Source: Paenibacillus radicis (ex Xue et al. 2023) (lineage in GTDB: Bacteria; Bacillota; Bacilli; Paenibacillales; NBRC-103111). From it: 64,000 bases of DNA. The notes beneath the pieces were generated by a model that saw only the letters and a list, made by a program, of their open reading frames with translations, was not told the origin of the DNA and did not search any database. The position numbers and the translations under genes are program-made. Shown here one piece after another: positions 40,844 through 49,634 of the stretch; within the stretch, counting starts at the first letter, position 1, and every line of letters begins with the position of its first letter. Location of the stretch: contig NZ_JANQBD010000020.1 in NCBI RefSeq assembly GCF_024722015.1, forward strand, positions 62,001-126,000, read 5' to 3'.

Positions 40844-43800
40844 ATGAGCAACATAGCTATGCTAGAGGAAACAATAGAGAATGCAATTCGCAAGCTGATG
40901 GGGAAAGTACAGGATGCCGGTGATCCTGAAAATGGTAAGAAATTAAAGCAATTGCTGCAAAAATCAGAGAGTGGAAATTTATATATCGCTTTCTGCGGAC
41001 ATTTTTCTGCAGGGAAATCAAGCCTAATAAACAAGCTGTGCGGTCATCAACTGCTGCCGTCCAGTCCGATCCCGACAAGTGCGAACATTGTAAGTATCAG
41101 TAACGGTGAAGCGGGAGCGAAAGTTGTTCACAGAATTAGTGAAGGTTCTGAAGAGACTGCCAAGGTACAAATGGTGCCTTTGGAGGAGCTAGCTGCCTAT
41201 TGTAAAGACGGGGAAGCTATAGAAACCGTAAATTTGCAATATCCGATACCCTTTTTGGGTTCAAATACAGCACTTTTGGATACTCCCGGCATAGATTCGA
41301 CAGATGATGCACACCAACTAGCTACTGAATCGGCTCTGCATCTGGCAGATGTCGTTTTTTATGTTATGGACTATAATCATGTGCAATCAGAAATAAACTT
41401 TGCTTTCACGAAGAAAATGAAAGAGTGGGGGAAGCCGCTCTATTTAATTATAAATCAAGTAGATAAGCATAGGGATCAAGAGCTATCATTTTCAGATTAC
41501 CGCTCAGGTGTTCAGGAGGCATTTAAGAACTGGCATATTCAACCGGATGGAATTGTGTATACATCAGTGAAAACTCCAGACCATCCGCATAGCGAATGGA
41601 GCAAGCTGGATTGGCTGCTTAAGCGACTAATCGACGAGAAAGCGCCCTTAGCAGCGCTAAGTTTGGAGAAGTCGGCCAAGCACTTGGCCGATGCGCATGC
41701 ATTGAAGATGGCCGAGAACAATGAGACGGCCAAGGAGGAGCTGCGCGCTCGTCTAGCTGCGGACGAAGGAATTGAGTCGGCGCAGCAGCAATGGGCAGCG
41801 CTAAGTGCAACGATTGCAAGCATGGAAGCACAGCCAGAGGAGCTGCGTGCTGCGCTGCGAAAAGAAACTGCGGTAATACTGGATAACGCCAATATTACAC
41901 CTGCTGTGACGCGCGATCTCGCGCATGAGTACTTGCAGAGCCGCAAACCGGGCTTCAAGGTTGGGTTGTTTGCAGGCGCAGCTAAGACAGCTAAGGAAGT
42001 GGAGCGACGTCTTGGGGCGTTTCACAATGATTTTGCAGGGCAGGTTGCTGCACAAATTGAACGCCATCTTCAACAGCTGTTAACGAAGTCTATGGATGAG
42101 GTTACAGTGGTTGCGCCGGAGCTCGTTAGAGAGATTGCAGAAAGTCTGCATGTTCCGGTGAAGCCAGAATGGTTGGCTGAGCAGGTCAATACAGCTGCCG
42201 GATTCGGCGGGGACTATACGTTGAATTATTCCAAGCAGGTTGCAGCCGATTTAAAGCTGCAGTATCGCAAGCAAGCGTTCGAGCTTATTGACGGGCTCAG
42301 TGCCGCACTTGGCGCTGCGCTGCAGCCGCAGCTGGTATACCTTCGTGCGCAGCTGAAGGAGCTGGACGGCCGCTTGGGCAGCTTGCGCGAGCTCGAGAAG
42401 CTTGCTGCCGCTGAGGCTGCGTACGCGGCAGCGCTGGTCGCGCCGTTCGCGGCCCTGCGCGTGCCGCAGCCGTCGCTGCCGGACCCGGCCGCAGCCGCGG
42501 TTAGCGCGGCTGCGCCTGGCTCGGCTGCTTCGGCGCCGGCGCAGCACGGCGACGCCACGCGCGACGCGCTCGCGGCGATGGCCGCGGCTGCAGGCCGCTC
42601 CGGCAGCGCAAGCGCTGCGCCGCTGGCGCAAGGCGCGCATCGCGCACGCCTGCGCGAAGCGGCCGCACAGCTTGCCGCAGGCGCTGGCGAGCTCGCGGGG
42701 CTCGCGCCTTTAGCGAGCATTTGCCGCTCGCTGCAGGAAAAGGCTGAGCGGCTGCAGCAGAGCCGCTTTACAATCGCGCTGTTCGGTGCGTTCAGCGCGG
42801 GCAAATCTTCTTTCGCCAATGCGTTGATCGGCGAAAGGGTACTGCCAGTCTCGCCGAATCCGACGACAGCGGCGATCAACAAAATTATGCCGCCCGAGCC
42901 GGAGAACGGCTGGCCGCACGGTACAGCCAAAATTCAGATGAAGAGCAATGAGCGTCTAGCAGACGATATCCGCTACTCCTTAGAGGTTCTTGGCATTCAG
43001 GTTAGTGGTTTATCGGATAGCCTTGCCGCTATTGGCCGTTTGACAGCAGATCAAGTGTCAGCCAAAGGCAAACCTCACTATACCTTTCTAAAGGCAGTAG
43101 AAAACGGTTGGGCGGCTGTAAAAAACGACTTGGGCCGTGAACTTAAAGTAGATGCAGAACAATTTGCTCTTTATGCTGCGGATGAAAGTAAGTCATGTTT
43201 TGTCGAGTTGATCGAGCTGTATTATTCTAATCCGTTGACTGATCAAGGTATTGTGTTAGTCGACACCCCAGGGGCAGATTCAATCAACGCTCGACATACG
43301 GGTGTGGCGTTTAACTATATCAAAAATGCGGATGCTATCTTGTTTGTAACTTATTATAATCATGCATTTTCACATGCTGACCGTCAGTTCCTGCTGCAAT
43401 TGGGCCGGGTCAAAGATAGCTTTGAGCTTGATAAAATGTTCTTTATCGTTAATGCAGCCGACTTGGCTTCATCAACGGATGAGCTTGAAGGTGTTGTAGC
43501 CCATGTTCAGAGCAATCTGCAGCAGCATGGAATCCGTAATCCGAGAATTTATCCGTTATCAAGCTATTACGCATTAGAGGGTAAGCTTGCTGAAGATGAA
43601 AAGACTATTCAAGCGTCAGGAATAGCGGCATTCGAGCAGGATTTTGTGAGATTTAGCTTGGAGGAGCTTACGGATATCGCTATCAGGTCGGGACAGGCCG
43701 ATCTGGGGCGCGCCGCAGATGTGCTGCAGCAGTGGATTATCGGGGCACAATCCGACGAGAGTGCGCGGCTCGAACGTGCCTCAGCCATTCGTCTTGCTCT

Positions 43801-44536
43801 GGATGAAGCTGTTACTAAGCTTCGAGAAATTTCGACAGAGCCGGAGGAAAGAGAACTCCGCAAGGAAATAGACGAACTGTTATATTATGTCAAGCAGCGT
43901 GAAACGTATCGCTTCGGTGAACTATTTCTGCATGCTTTCAATCCTGCTGTATTCCGGGAAGAAGGGCGCGATATTAAAGCTACTATGGAATTGGCGTGGG
44001 ATGATCTGCGACGTATGATTTCTTTTGATTTATCCCAAGAAATTTTGGCTACTACCCTTCGAATTGAAAATGCGATCAATAGTACAGCCAAAAAAAGAAG
44101 GCAGCAATGGTCGCAGTCTTTTGGCCGAGAGCTTACAACCTTTCAGTATTCCGAATATGAGCCCAAGGTATTTGAAACGCCTCAGGAAACAGAGTCATTT
44201 ACTGCGGATTCCGTACAGGTGAAATGGTTGGCAGGCTTTTATAAAAATGCAAAGCAGTTTTTCGAAGGTGACGGAAAACAAAAGCTGCGGACAGAGCTGG
44301 AAGCGAAACTGAACGATCCATTTGCCGTTTATGTACAATCACAGGCGGATCGGCTTGATCAAGCTTATCGGGTCCAATTGCAGTCGTGGTACCAGGCGTT
44401 ATCCGAGCAATTGCAAACCGAATTGCAGGAATATGCAGTTGGGCAATTAGCCGCCCTGGAAACGCAGATTGATATCGTTGAGCTAAAAAATAAGCACGAA
44501 AAATTAGTCAATTATTATTTAAAACCAAATAAATAA
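40844..44536 (+). CDS. dynA: Two-headed bacterial dynamin-like GTPase
   Basis: 1230 residues with two fused dynamin units, as in DynA (YpbR) of Bacillus. Unit 1: P-loop GHFSAGKSSLINKL (about residue 51), switch DTPGIDSTDD. Unit 2: P-loop GAFSAGKSSFANAL (about 648), DTPGADSIN. Each is followed by long helical stalk sequence. DynA tethers and fuses membranes and protects against membrane damage. The link between units (about residues 515-640) is very rich in alanine and its DNA is strikingly GC-rich compared with neighbours. GGGGAGA at 40831-40837 precedes ATG 40844. Confidence 0.93.
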   Translation: MSNIAMLEETIENAIRKLMGKVQDAGDPENGKKLKQLLQKSESGNLYIAFCGHFSAGKSSLINKLCGHQLLPSSPIPTSANIVSISNGEAGAKVVHRISEGSEETAKVQMVPLEELAAYCKDGEAIETVNLQYPIPFLGSNTALLDTPGIDSTDDAHQLATESALHLADVVFYVMDYNHVQSEINFAFTKKMKEWGKPLYLIINQVDKHRDQELSFSDYRSGVQEAFKNWHIQPDGIVYTSVKTPDHPHSEWSKLDWLLKRLIDEKAPLAALSLEKSAKHLADAHALKMAENNETAKEELRARLAADEGIESAQQQWAALSATIASMEAQPEELRAALRKETAVILDNANITPAVTRDLAHEYLQSRKPGFKVGLFAGAAKTAKEVERRLGAFHNDFAGQVAAQIERHLQQLLTKSMDEVTVVAPELVREIAESLHVPVKPEWLAEQVNTAAGFGGDYTLNYSKQVAADLKLQYRKQAFELIDGLSAALGAALQPQLVYLRAQLKELDGRLGSLRELEKLAAAEAAYAAALVAPFAALRVPQPSLPDPAAAAVSAAAPGSAASAPAQHGDATRDALAAMAAAAGRSGSASAAPLAQGAHRARLREAAAQLAAGAGELAGLAPLASICRSLQEKAERLQQSRFTIALFGAFSAGKSSFANALIGERVLPVSPNPTTAAINKIMPPEPENGWPHGTAKIQMKSNERLADDIRYSLEVLGIQVSGLSDSLAAIGRLTADQVSAKGKPHYTFLKAVENGWAAVKNDLGRELKVDAEQFALYAADESKSCFVELIELYYSNPLTDQGIVLVDTPGADSINARHTGVAFNYIKNADAILFVTYYNHAFSHADRQFLLQLGRVKDSFELDKMFFIVNAADLASSTDELEGVVAHVQSNLQQHGIRNPRIYPLSSYYALEGKLAEDEKTIQASGIAAFEQDFVRFSLEELTDIAIRSGQADLGRAADVLQQWIIGAQSDESARLERASAIRLALDEAVTKLREISTEPEERELRKEIDELLYYVKQRETYRFGELFLHAFNPAVFREEGRDIKATMELAWDDLRRMISFDLSQEILATTLRIENAINSTAKKRRQQWSQSFGRELTTFQYSEYEPKVFETPQETESFTADSVQVKWLAGFYKNAKQFFEGDGKQKLRTELEAKLNDPFAVYVQSQADRLDQAYRVQLQSWYQALSEQLQTELQEYAVGQLAALETQIDIVELKNKHEKLVNYYLKPNK

Positions 44537-44548
44537 GGTTGTGCCAGG

Positions 44549-44579
44549 ATCGGCTGTCTAAAAAAAGACAGCCGATTTT
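44549..44579 (+). terminator. Terminator after dynA
   Basis: ATCGGCTGTCT (44549-44559), A-rich loop, AGACAGCCGAT (44566-44576), then TTTC. Confidence 0.85.
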
Positions 44580-44696
44580 CATTGTTTTTATGAAAGGGGA
44601 TTCATATGGCGGCAAAAGGTACTATGATCGTGAAAAAAGTGGATTGTGTCATCATTTCGTAAAGATTTGGGGTATTATCTCCCTATAAGGAGAATT

Positions 44697-44738
44697 ATGG
44701 GAAATGAGGTTGTTGCCGCTCCCCATGGATGGTGTTAA
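44697..44738 (+). CDS. Leader peptide MGNEVVAAPHGWC of the ABC-exporter attenuator
   Basis: A 13-codon reading frame (ATG 44697 to TAA 44736-44738) with a near-ideal ribosome site, AAGGAG (44687-44692), four bases ahead. Its stop lies 9 bases before an anti-antiterminator hairpin and 70 bases before the T run of a terminator, the layout of ribosome-mediated attenuation. In Bacillus the homologous exporter bmrCD is preceded by a longer leader, bmrB, whose translation under ribosome-targeting antibiotics relieves termination. A 75-codon frame from ATG 44704 overlaps but lacks a ribosome site of its own. Confidence 0.65.
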   Translation: MGNEVVAAPHGWC

Positions 44739-44747
44739 GATTCTAAA

Positions 44748-44815
44748 AAAGCGAACGCTTTCGGTGGCAGCGCGATCTGCATCGGAAGCAATTTTTGCTT
44801 TTGAGGCTTTTTTTT
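44748..44815 (+). promoter_or_regulatory. Transcription attenuator with mutually exclusive hairpins
   Basis: Three competing structures are visible. (1) AAAGCG (44748-44753) with CGCTTT (44756-44761). (2) Antiterminator: GCTTTC (44757-44762) with GGAAGC (44784-44789), plus inner GCAG (44767-44770) with CTGC (44777-44780). (3) Terminator: GCATCGGAAGC (44779-44789), loop AATTTTT, GCTTTTGAGGC (44797-44807), 10 of 11 pairs including two G-U, then eight T (44808-44815). A ribosome held on the leader peptide would cover arm one, free GCTTTC, and favour (2) over (3), allowing exporter transcription. Confidence 0.65.
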
Positions 44816-44917
44816 GGCCTCAGATTATGCTTGGAAGAAAGCTTTGCTCAAGCAACTCAGTCATGATTGCGATGCCAGTTTTCTTGGCTGGCGCAAAAAA
44901 ACTCTTAGGAGGATCCA

Positions 44918-46765
44918 ATGGAAGTCTTTAGGCAGCTAAAGGAGTATTACTGGTCTGAAAGAAAGTTATTACTTGCTTCGATTTTGTCGTTGATGACCGC
45001 AACGGCTTTGGGATTGGTTTATCCCAACTTGCTTCGTTATTTGATAGACGAAGTAATAACAAAGAAACAGTTCTCCTTGGTGCCTGGTCTGTCTTTGCTG
45101 GTAGTGGGCGTAGTTACATGCAAGGCGATTTTTCAGTTTGTGCATGGATTAATGAGCGCAAGGCTCGGAAACAAAACAGCTTTTAATCTTAGAAATGCAT
45201 TGTATGAGAAGCTGCAGTATTTATCCTTTCAATACTATGACAAAGCAAGAACAGGGGATTTAATGTCTCGTCTTACTGCAGATTTGCAAGCTGTCCGTGA
45301 TTTTATCGGATTTGGTTTTGTTCAAATATTAAACGTGCTTATGATGTTTGTATTTGGAACGACCATGCTGTTAACAATCAATTGGCAGCTCACGCTGATC
45401 ACAATGATTACAATGCCATTCCTTGTATTCACCGCGATTCGCTTTGAGGGTAAGATCCATCCAGCGTTTCGTTCGATCCGCAAATCTATGAGCTCTATGA
45501 CGACGTCTGTACAGGAAAATATAACGGGTGTACGTACTGTAAAATCATTTGCCCGCGAGCCTCATGAAATTACGAAGTTCTCGGAAAGAAATGAAGATTA
45601 CAGAATGAATAACGTGACTACGTCAGGCATTTGGGCTCGTTATTTTCCATTAATGGAGATTCTTGCAAATTTAAGCGTTGTCTTTTTACTTGCAAGCGGC
45701 GGGTACATGGTTATCCACAATATGATCACCTTAGGAGAGCTGGTCGCCTGTTTTAGTCTGATCTGGTATATTATCGGTCCTATGTGGCAAATTGGTTTTC
45801 ATATCAATAACTACACGCAATCCAAAGCGGCAGGCGAACGGCTTCTTGAGATTTTACATCATTATGTCCATGTGAAAAACAAAGACAATGCGATTGAGCT
45901 AACTTCGGATAGGGTCAAGGGGCATGTTCGCTTCGAGGATGTGACGTTTGCTTATACAGACCAGCAGGCTGCTCTGCAGCATTTTAAAGTGGATGCGCCT
46001 CCAGGCTCGGTAATAGGTCTTTTGGGAGGTACGGGCTCCGGAAAGTCAACAGTCATTCAGCTGTTACTTCGCGCGTATAATGTCAAAGAAGGTCGAATTA
46101 CGTTGGACGGCCTGGATATTAGAGACGTTACGCTCGAGAGTTTGAGGGAACAAATGGCTATTGTTTTCCAGGAAACCTTTCTATTTTCATCTACAATTCG
46201 CAATAATATTGCCTATGGAGTTCGAAATGTGACGATGGATCAGATCGTTCAAGCGGCAAAGCTTGCAAAAGCGCATGATTTCATTATGGAGCTTCCATTA
46301 GGCTACGACACTATTGTCGGCGAGCGTGGTATGGGTCTTTCGGGAGGGCAAAAGCAGCGGATTGCCATTGCAAGGGCGCTTCTCACCAATCCGAAAATAT
46401 TAATTCTAGACGATGCAACAAGTGCTGTCGATATGGAAACCGAGCATGAAATTCAAATGGGTTTTCAAGAGGTTATGAAAGGCAGAACAACCTTTATTAT
46501 TGCGCACCGAATATCCTCGTTGAAGCACGCAGATGAAATTATTGTGCTGGACCAAGGCCGGATCGTTCAAAGAGGGACGCATGATCAGCTGATGAAGCAA
46601 GAAGGCCCTTATTTGGAAACATATAAAATTCAATTTGCTGATCAAGCGGATGCTGTTTTACTGGAAGAAACAATCGAAGAGCTTCTTGTATCACATCAGG
46701 ATCAGAAGGCGGAGAATCAAGTGGCCGCTGCGGGTCAACAGAACTCCGGGAGGTACATACAGTGA
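44918..46765 (+). CDS. bmrC: ABC exporter half-transporter, BmrC/YheI-like subunit
   Basis: 615 residues: six-helix ABC transmembrane domain (about 15-310), then a nucleotide-binding domain. Walker A GGTGSGKST, signature LSGGQ (canonical), Walker B ILILDDATSA with Asp in place of the catalytic Glu, and H-loop IIAHR. The missing catalytic Glu marks the degenerate half of a heterodimer; the next gene supplies it. The C-terminal 35 residues are an acidic, glutamine-rich extension. AGGAGG (44909-44914) is close to ATG 44918. Expression is probably controlled by the attenuator upstream. Substrates are likely drugs, by family. Confidence 0.88.
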   Translation: MEVFRQLKEYYWSERKLLLASILSLMTATALGLVYPNLLRYLIDEVITKKQFSLVPGLSLLVVGVVTCKAIFQFVHGLMSARLGNKTAFNLRNALYEKLQYLSFQYYDKARTGDLMSRLTADLQAVRDFIGFGFVQILNVLMMFVFGTTMLLTINWQLTLITMITMPFLVFTAIRFEGKIHPAFRSIRKSMSSMTTSVQENITGVRTVKSFAREPHEITKFSERNEDYRMNNVTTSGIWARYFPLMEILANLSVVFLLASGGYMVIHNMITLGELVACFSLIWYIIGPMWQIGFHINNYTQSKAAGERLLEILHHYVHVKNKDNAIELTSDRVKGHVRFEDVTFAYTDQQAALQHFKVDAPPGSVIGLLGGTGSGKSTVIQLLLRAYNVKEGRITLDGLDIRDVTLESLREQMAIVFQETFLFSSTIRNNIAYGVRNVTMDQIVQAAKLAKAHDFIMELPLGYDTIVGERGMGLSGGQKQRIAIARALLTNPKILILDDATSAVDMETEHEIQMGFQEVMKGRTTFIIAHRISSLKHADEIIVLDQGRIVQRGTHDQLMKQEGPYLETYKIQFADQADAVLLEETIEELLVSHQDQKAENQVAAAGQQNSGRYIQ

Positions 46766-48618
46766 GTGAGAAGGTGAAACAAACGGTACAAACCGATGGA
46801 GATGAGCAATCAGGAAGACGGTTTGTTTATCAGGACGATGAATTGCTGGATAAGGGATTCGACTGGGTCCAGGTTAAACGTCTCGGACAATATTTAAAGC
46901 CCTATTCCAAACAAATACTTCCTGTCATTATAACGATGATGATAGTGGGTGCTTTAACAAAGCTGCTGAACCCTTTATTAATTGCTTATGCAATCGATAA
47001 TGTGCTTCGTGAGAGTGCGCCACGTCATGGAGACACTGCTTTGCTGTTTCAATGTGTTGCAGGCATGCTTTCCTTGTACTTCATTCAGTGGGCGGCGAAT
47101 AATTATCGAATCCGGTTTACGAATAAAGTCGGGCAGAAAGTGATTTATGACCTTCGTCATGACTTGTTCAAAAACATTCAAAGCTTATCCTTCCGTTTTT
47201 TTGATAAACGTCCTGCCGGTTCAATTCTTGTTAGGATTACGAACTATGTAAACTCATTGCAGGATTTGTTCACGAACGGCGTGGTTAACCTGATGATTGA
47301 TTGTGTGCAGCTATTAGGTATCATTTTCATTCTATTGTTCTACAATGTTAAATTGGGTACGGCCATTATCGTTACGGTTCCGATTATGTTTATGGTTTCC
47401 ACCAAGCTGCGTGTTTTGATTAGGCGTTCCTGGCAGGTTGTGCAAACGAAGCAATCCCGAATTAATGCGCATCTGAACGAATGCATACAAGGCATCAAAG
47501 TGACACAGGCGTTTACTCAGGAAAAAGAAAATATTGCTTTTTTTGATCAAATGAATCTGGATAACCATAAATCTTGGCAGCGGGCATCCAATTTAAATCA
47601 GGCTTTCAACCCGATTATTGAGGTGACGGGAGCCATCGGTTACTGTATCCTGTTCTGGTTTGGAGCCTATTTAATTCAACAAGAAGAAATAACGATAGGC
47701 TTATTGGTTGCTTTTGCTACTTACATCGGGCATTTTTGGGAGCCGATTAACCGACTGGGGCAGATGTACTCTCAAATGCTGATTGCAATGGCGTCATCTG
47801 AACGGATCTTTGAGTTTATCGACGAGAAGCCGAATGTGGCTGAGGCGGCGAATGCAAAAGAGCTGCCGAAAGTGAAGGGTGACATCGAACTGTCGAAAGT
47901 AGAGTTTGAATATGAGCCTGGCCGTAAAGCTCTCAAGGGAATTGATTTGAGTGTAAAAGCAGGTGAATCGATTGCTCTTGTAGGTCACACAGGTTCTGGC
48001 AAGAGCACTATTATTAACCTGCTCTGCCGTTTCTATGATATTACCAGTGGGAGCATCACCATAGACGGTCACGATATTCGTGATGTAACGGTATCAAGCT
48101 TACGCTCACAGGTAGGTATCGTGCTGCAGGATACGTTTATTTTCTCCGGCACTATTCGGGACAATATTCGCTTCGGGCGGCTGGATGCGACAGATGAAGA
48201 AGTTGAATTTGCGGCCAAAGCTGTTAGGGCGCATGATTTTATCGTTAACTTGCCATTAGGCTATGATACCGAGGTCCAGGAGAGAGGGAACGTCCTTTCT
48301 ATGGGGCAGAGGCAGCTAATTTCGTTCGCTCGCGCTTTATTGGCCGATCCACGCGTCCTAATATTGGATGAGGCGACAGCCAGTATTGATACGGAAACAG
48401 AATTGAAAATTCAAGAAGCGCTGAAGACGCTGCTTGCTGGAAGAACCTCGTTTATCATCGCTCACAGATTGTCGACAATCAGAGGCGCGGATAAAATTAT
48501 CGTGCTAGATCACGGGGTTATGATGGAGCAGGGTACCCATGAGGAATTATTGGCACATAAAGGCATCTATCATGGACTGATACAGGCTCAATATCGGTTT
48601 CTGAGGGAAGTGGGATAG
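46762..48618 (+). CDS. bmrD: ABC exporter half-transporter, BmrD/YheH-like subunit
   Basis: 618 residues: N-terminal soluble stretch of about 35 residues, six membrane helices (about 50-330), nucleotide-binding domain with Walker A GHTGSGKST, signature LSMGQ (degenerate, Gly to Met) and Walker B VLILDEATAS with the catalytic Glu. This is the exact complement of the preceding subunit, so the pair makes one canonical and one degenerate ATP site. GTG 46762 overlaps the upstream TGA by 4 bp; GGGAGG at 46748-46753 is its ribosome site. Confidence 0.88.
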   Translation: MSEKVKQTVQTDGDEQSGRRFVYQDDELLDKGFDWVQVKRLGQYLKPYSKQILPVIITMMIVGALTKLLNPLLIAYAIDNVLRESAPRHGDTALLFQCVAGMLSLYFIQWAANNYRIRFTNKVGQKVIYDLRHDLFKNIQSLSFRFFDKRPAGSILVRITNYVNSLQDLFTNGVVNLMIDCVQLLGIIFILLFYNVKLGTAIIVTVPIMFMVSTKLRVLIRRSWQVVQTKQSRINAHLNECIQGIKVTQAFTQEKENIAFFDQMNLDNHKSWQRASNLNQAFNPIIEVTGAIGYCILFWFGAYLIQQEEITIGLLVAFATYIGHFWEPINRLGQMYSQMLIAMASSERIFEFIDEKPNVAEAANAKELPKVKGDIELSKVEFEYEPGRKALKGIDLSVKAGESIALVGHTGSGKSTIINLLCRFYDITSGSITIDGHDIRDVTVSSLRSQVGIVLQDTFIFSGTIRDNIRFGRLDATDEEVEFAAKAVRAHDFIVNLPLGYDTEVQERGNVLSMGQRQLISFARALLADPRVLILDEATASIDTETELKIQEALKTLLAGRTSFIIAHRLSTIRGADKIIVLDHGVMMEQGTHEELLAHKGIYHGLIQAQYRFLREVG

Positions 48619-48640
48619 GACTGTTTTAAAGAATTTAAAA

Positions 48641-48803
48641 CATGTGAACATTTATTCATAGTACGGGTATTTCGGGAAAGGGGTGGCACTCCAAAGCTCT
48701 TGAAATTCCAAGTTGTCTATTAATTTACATTGCGGTAACAACTTGATTTCAAAGGCAGCCGTAAACTTTCCGTACCATCCCCATATCCCTACATACCCAC
48801 ATG
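48641..48803. repeat. Long imperfect inverted repeat downstream of the ABC exporter
   Basis: Paired blocks, outside to inside: CATGTG (48641-48646) with CACATG (48798-48803); GGTA (48666-48669) with TACC (48773-48776); GGAAAG (48675-48680) with CTTTCC (48766-48771); TTGAAAT (48700-48706) with ATTTCAA (48746-48752); CAAGTTGT (48709-48716) with ACAACTTG (48738-48745). The loop is about 21 bases. An alternative pairing GGGG-TGG with CCA-T-CCCC exists. Could be a structured RNA, a 3'-end hairpin or a decayed palindromic element. Confidence 0.55.
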
Positions 48804-48863
48804 AAGAAGTATTCACAAACCTGGATTTCTTAAGAAAGTTCCAATTTTATTAGAGCTAGAAAG

Positions 48864-48894
48864 ACAAGACGCCCTGTAGTGGGGCGTCTTGTTT
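48864..48894 (+). terminator. Strong terminator after the exporter operon region
   Basis: ACAAGACGCCC (48864-48874) and GGGCGTCTTGT (48882-48892) form a perfect 11-bp stem, followed by TTT. It lies 250 bp after the bmrD stop, so it may end a transcript that includes the inverted repeat. Confidence 0.85.
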
Positions 48895-48970
48895 AAGATT
48901 GTAGAAAGTATAAAATCTTTACAGCACTAAGGAATGAAGAATGGGCGAGCACCCTGCCTTACATACATGA

Positions 48971-49260
48971 GAGCTTAAGATCTTTAACGTACTCTATGAT
49001 CAGGGGGGATTTTTATAGATAGCGGCGAAGTTGTGCAACGATGCACCTTGGAGGATTTTGTATGGAACTGAGAGTTCCGCTATTCCATCAGCTTCCTACA
49101 ATCTGGGGCGATAGTGGAAGTGGGAGTTCCGTTATGTTGGTCGAATTGGAGCATGTATGTACAAAAACAGAGCAATATCGGAACTGGCTGTTCCCTTATC
49201 ACTCTGATTTTTGGACTTTTCAAGTGATAGAGGAATAATTACTTCCGCATTGCCCTTCAC
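48971..49260 (+). repeat. Dispersed intergenic repeat, copy B
   Basis: About 290 bp homologous to 11994-12254 and in the same orientation. It shares the start GAGCTTAAGATCTTT and the end TTGCCCTTCAC, with an extra segment near 49005-49045 not in copy A. The same short motif (TTCCGCTAT, GATAGTGGAA, TTCCGTTAT and others) alternates in orientation. A one-base indel (CACAAAACAG in A, TACAAAAACAG in B) breaks frame agreement, which argues for RNA or DNA structure rather than a protein. Confidence 0.85.
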
Positions 49261-49634
49261 ATTCGTGGGTGCAGTACTGGCGTGTTGTTTAGGGTTATGT
49301 TCAGGGTGTGGGGTGGAGGAGTGTGAGGTTCGCCCTGTTCGTCATCTCCGGTGACTGATTGGTGATCAACTGGCAAACTTACTAGGAGGAGATTGCAGCG
49401 GGGATTGAATTAGTTGGAGGGGGGGCAATGAGTTATTTACTTTCATCAATTACTCATTGAGTGAACACTGGTATTCTCCCAAATTTAGGCCGCCAGATCA
49501 AATAAGTTGGTATCAACAGATTGGCATATTAAGTCCGCTCCCTGTTGTATTTAGTGCTAATCAGCACCACTCAAGAATAGACTAGGAAAAGGTTGTTTAC
49601 TTTCCACCATTACACCGATTTACGGGAGGTACAA
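49261..49634. other. Intergenic DNA with only a tiny possible frame
   Basis: About 370 bp before the M23 gene. A 10-codon frame starting at ATG 49428 follows a very strong GGAGGGGGGG and stops at 49460; a second short frame in phase starts at GTG 49461. These may be remnants of a decayed gene or chance. No terminator or consensus promoter is clear. Confidence 0.4.

Noticed and set aside
42226..42930. 234-codon antisense open frame in dynA
   Set aside because: Arises from the GC-rich, alanine-rich coding of the sense strand; composition is biased and there is no start signal.
44763..44774. GGTGGCAGCGCG resembling the T-box core GGTGGNACCGCG
   Set aside because: One base off, no specifier stem I or other T-box elements, and the downstream gene is an ABC exporter rather than an amino-acid gene.
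44704..44931. 75-codon frame overlapping the attenuator
   Set aside because: No ribosome site of its own and it runs through the terminator; the 13-codon frame at 44697 has the good site. It remains a weak alternative leader.
49041..49238. 65-codon open frame in repeat copy B
   Set aside because: Shares only part of its frame with copy A before the indel; best explained as chance within a structured repeat.
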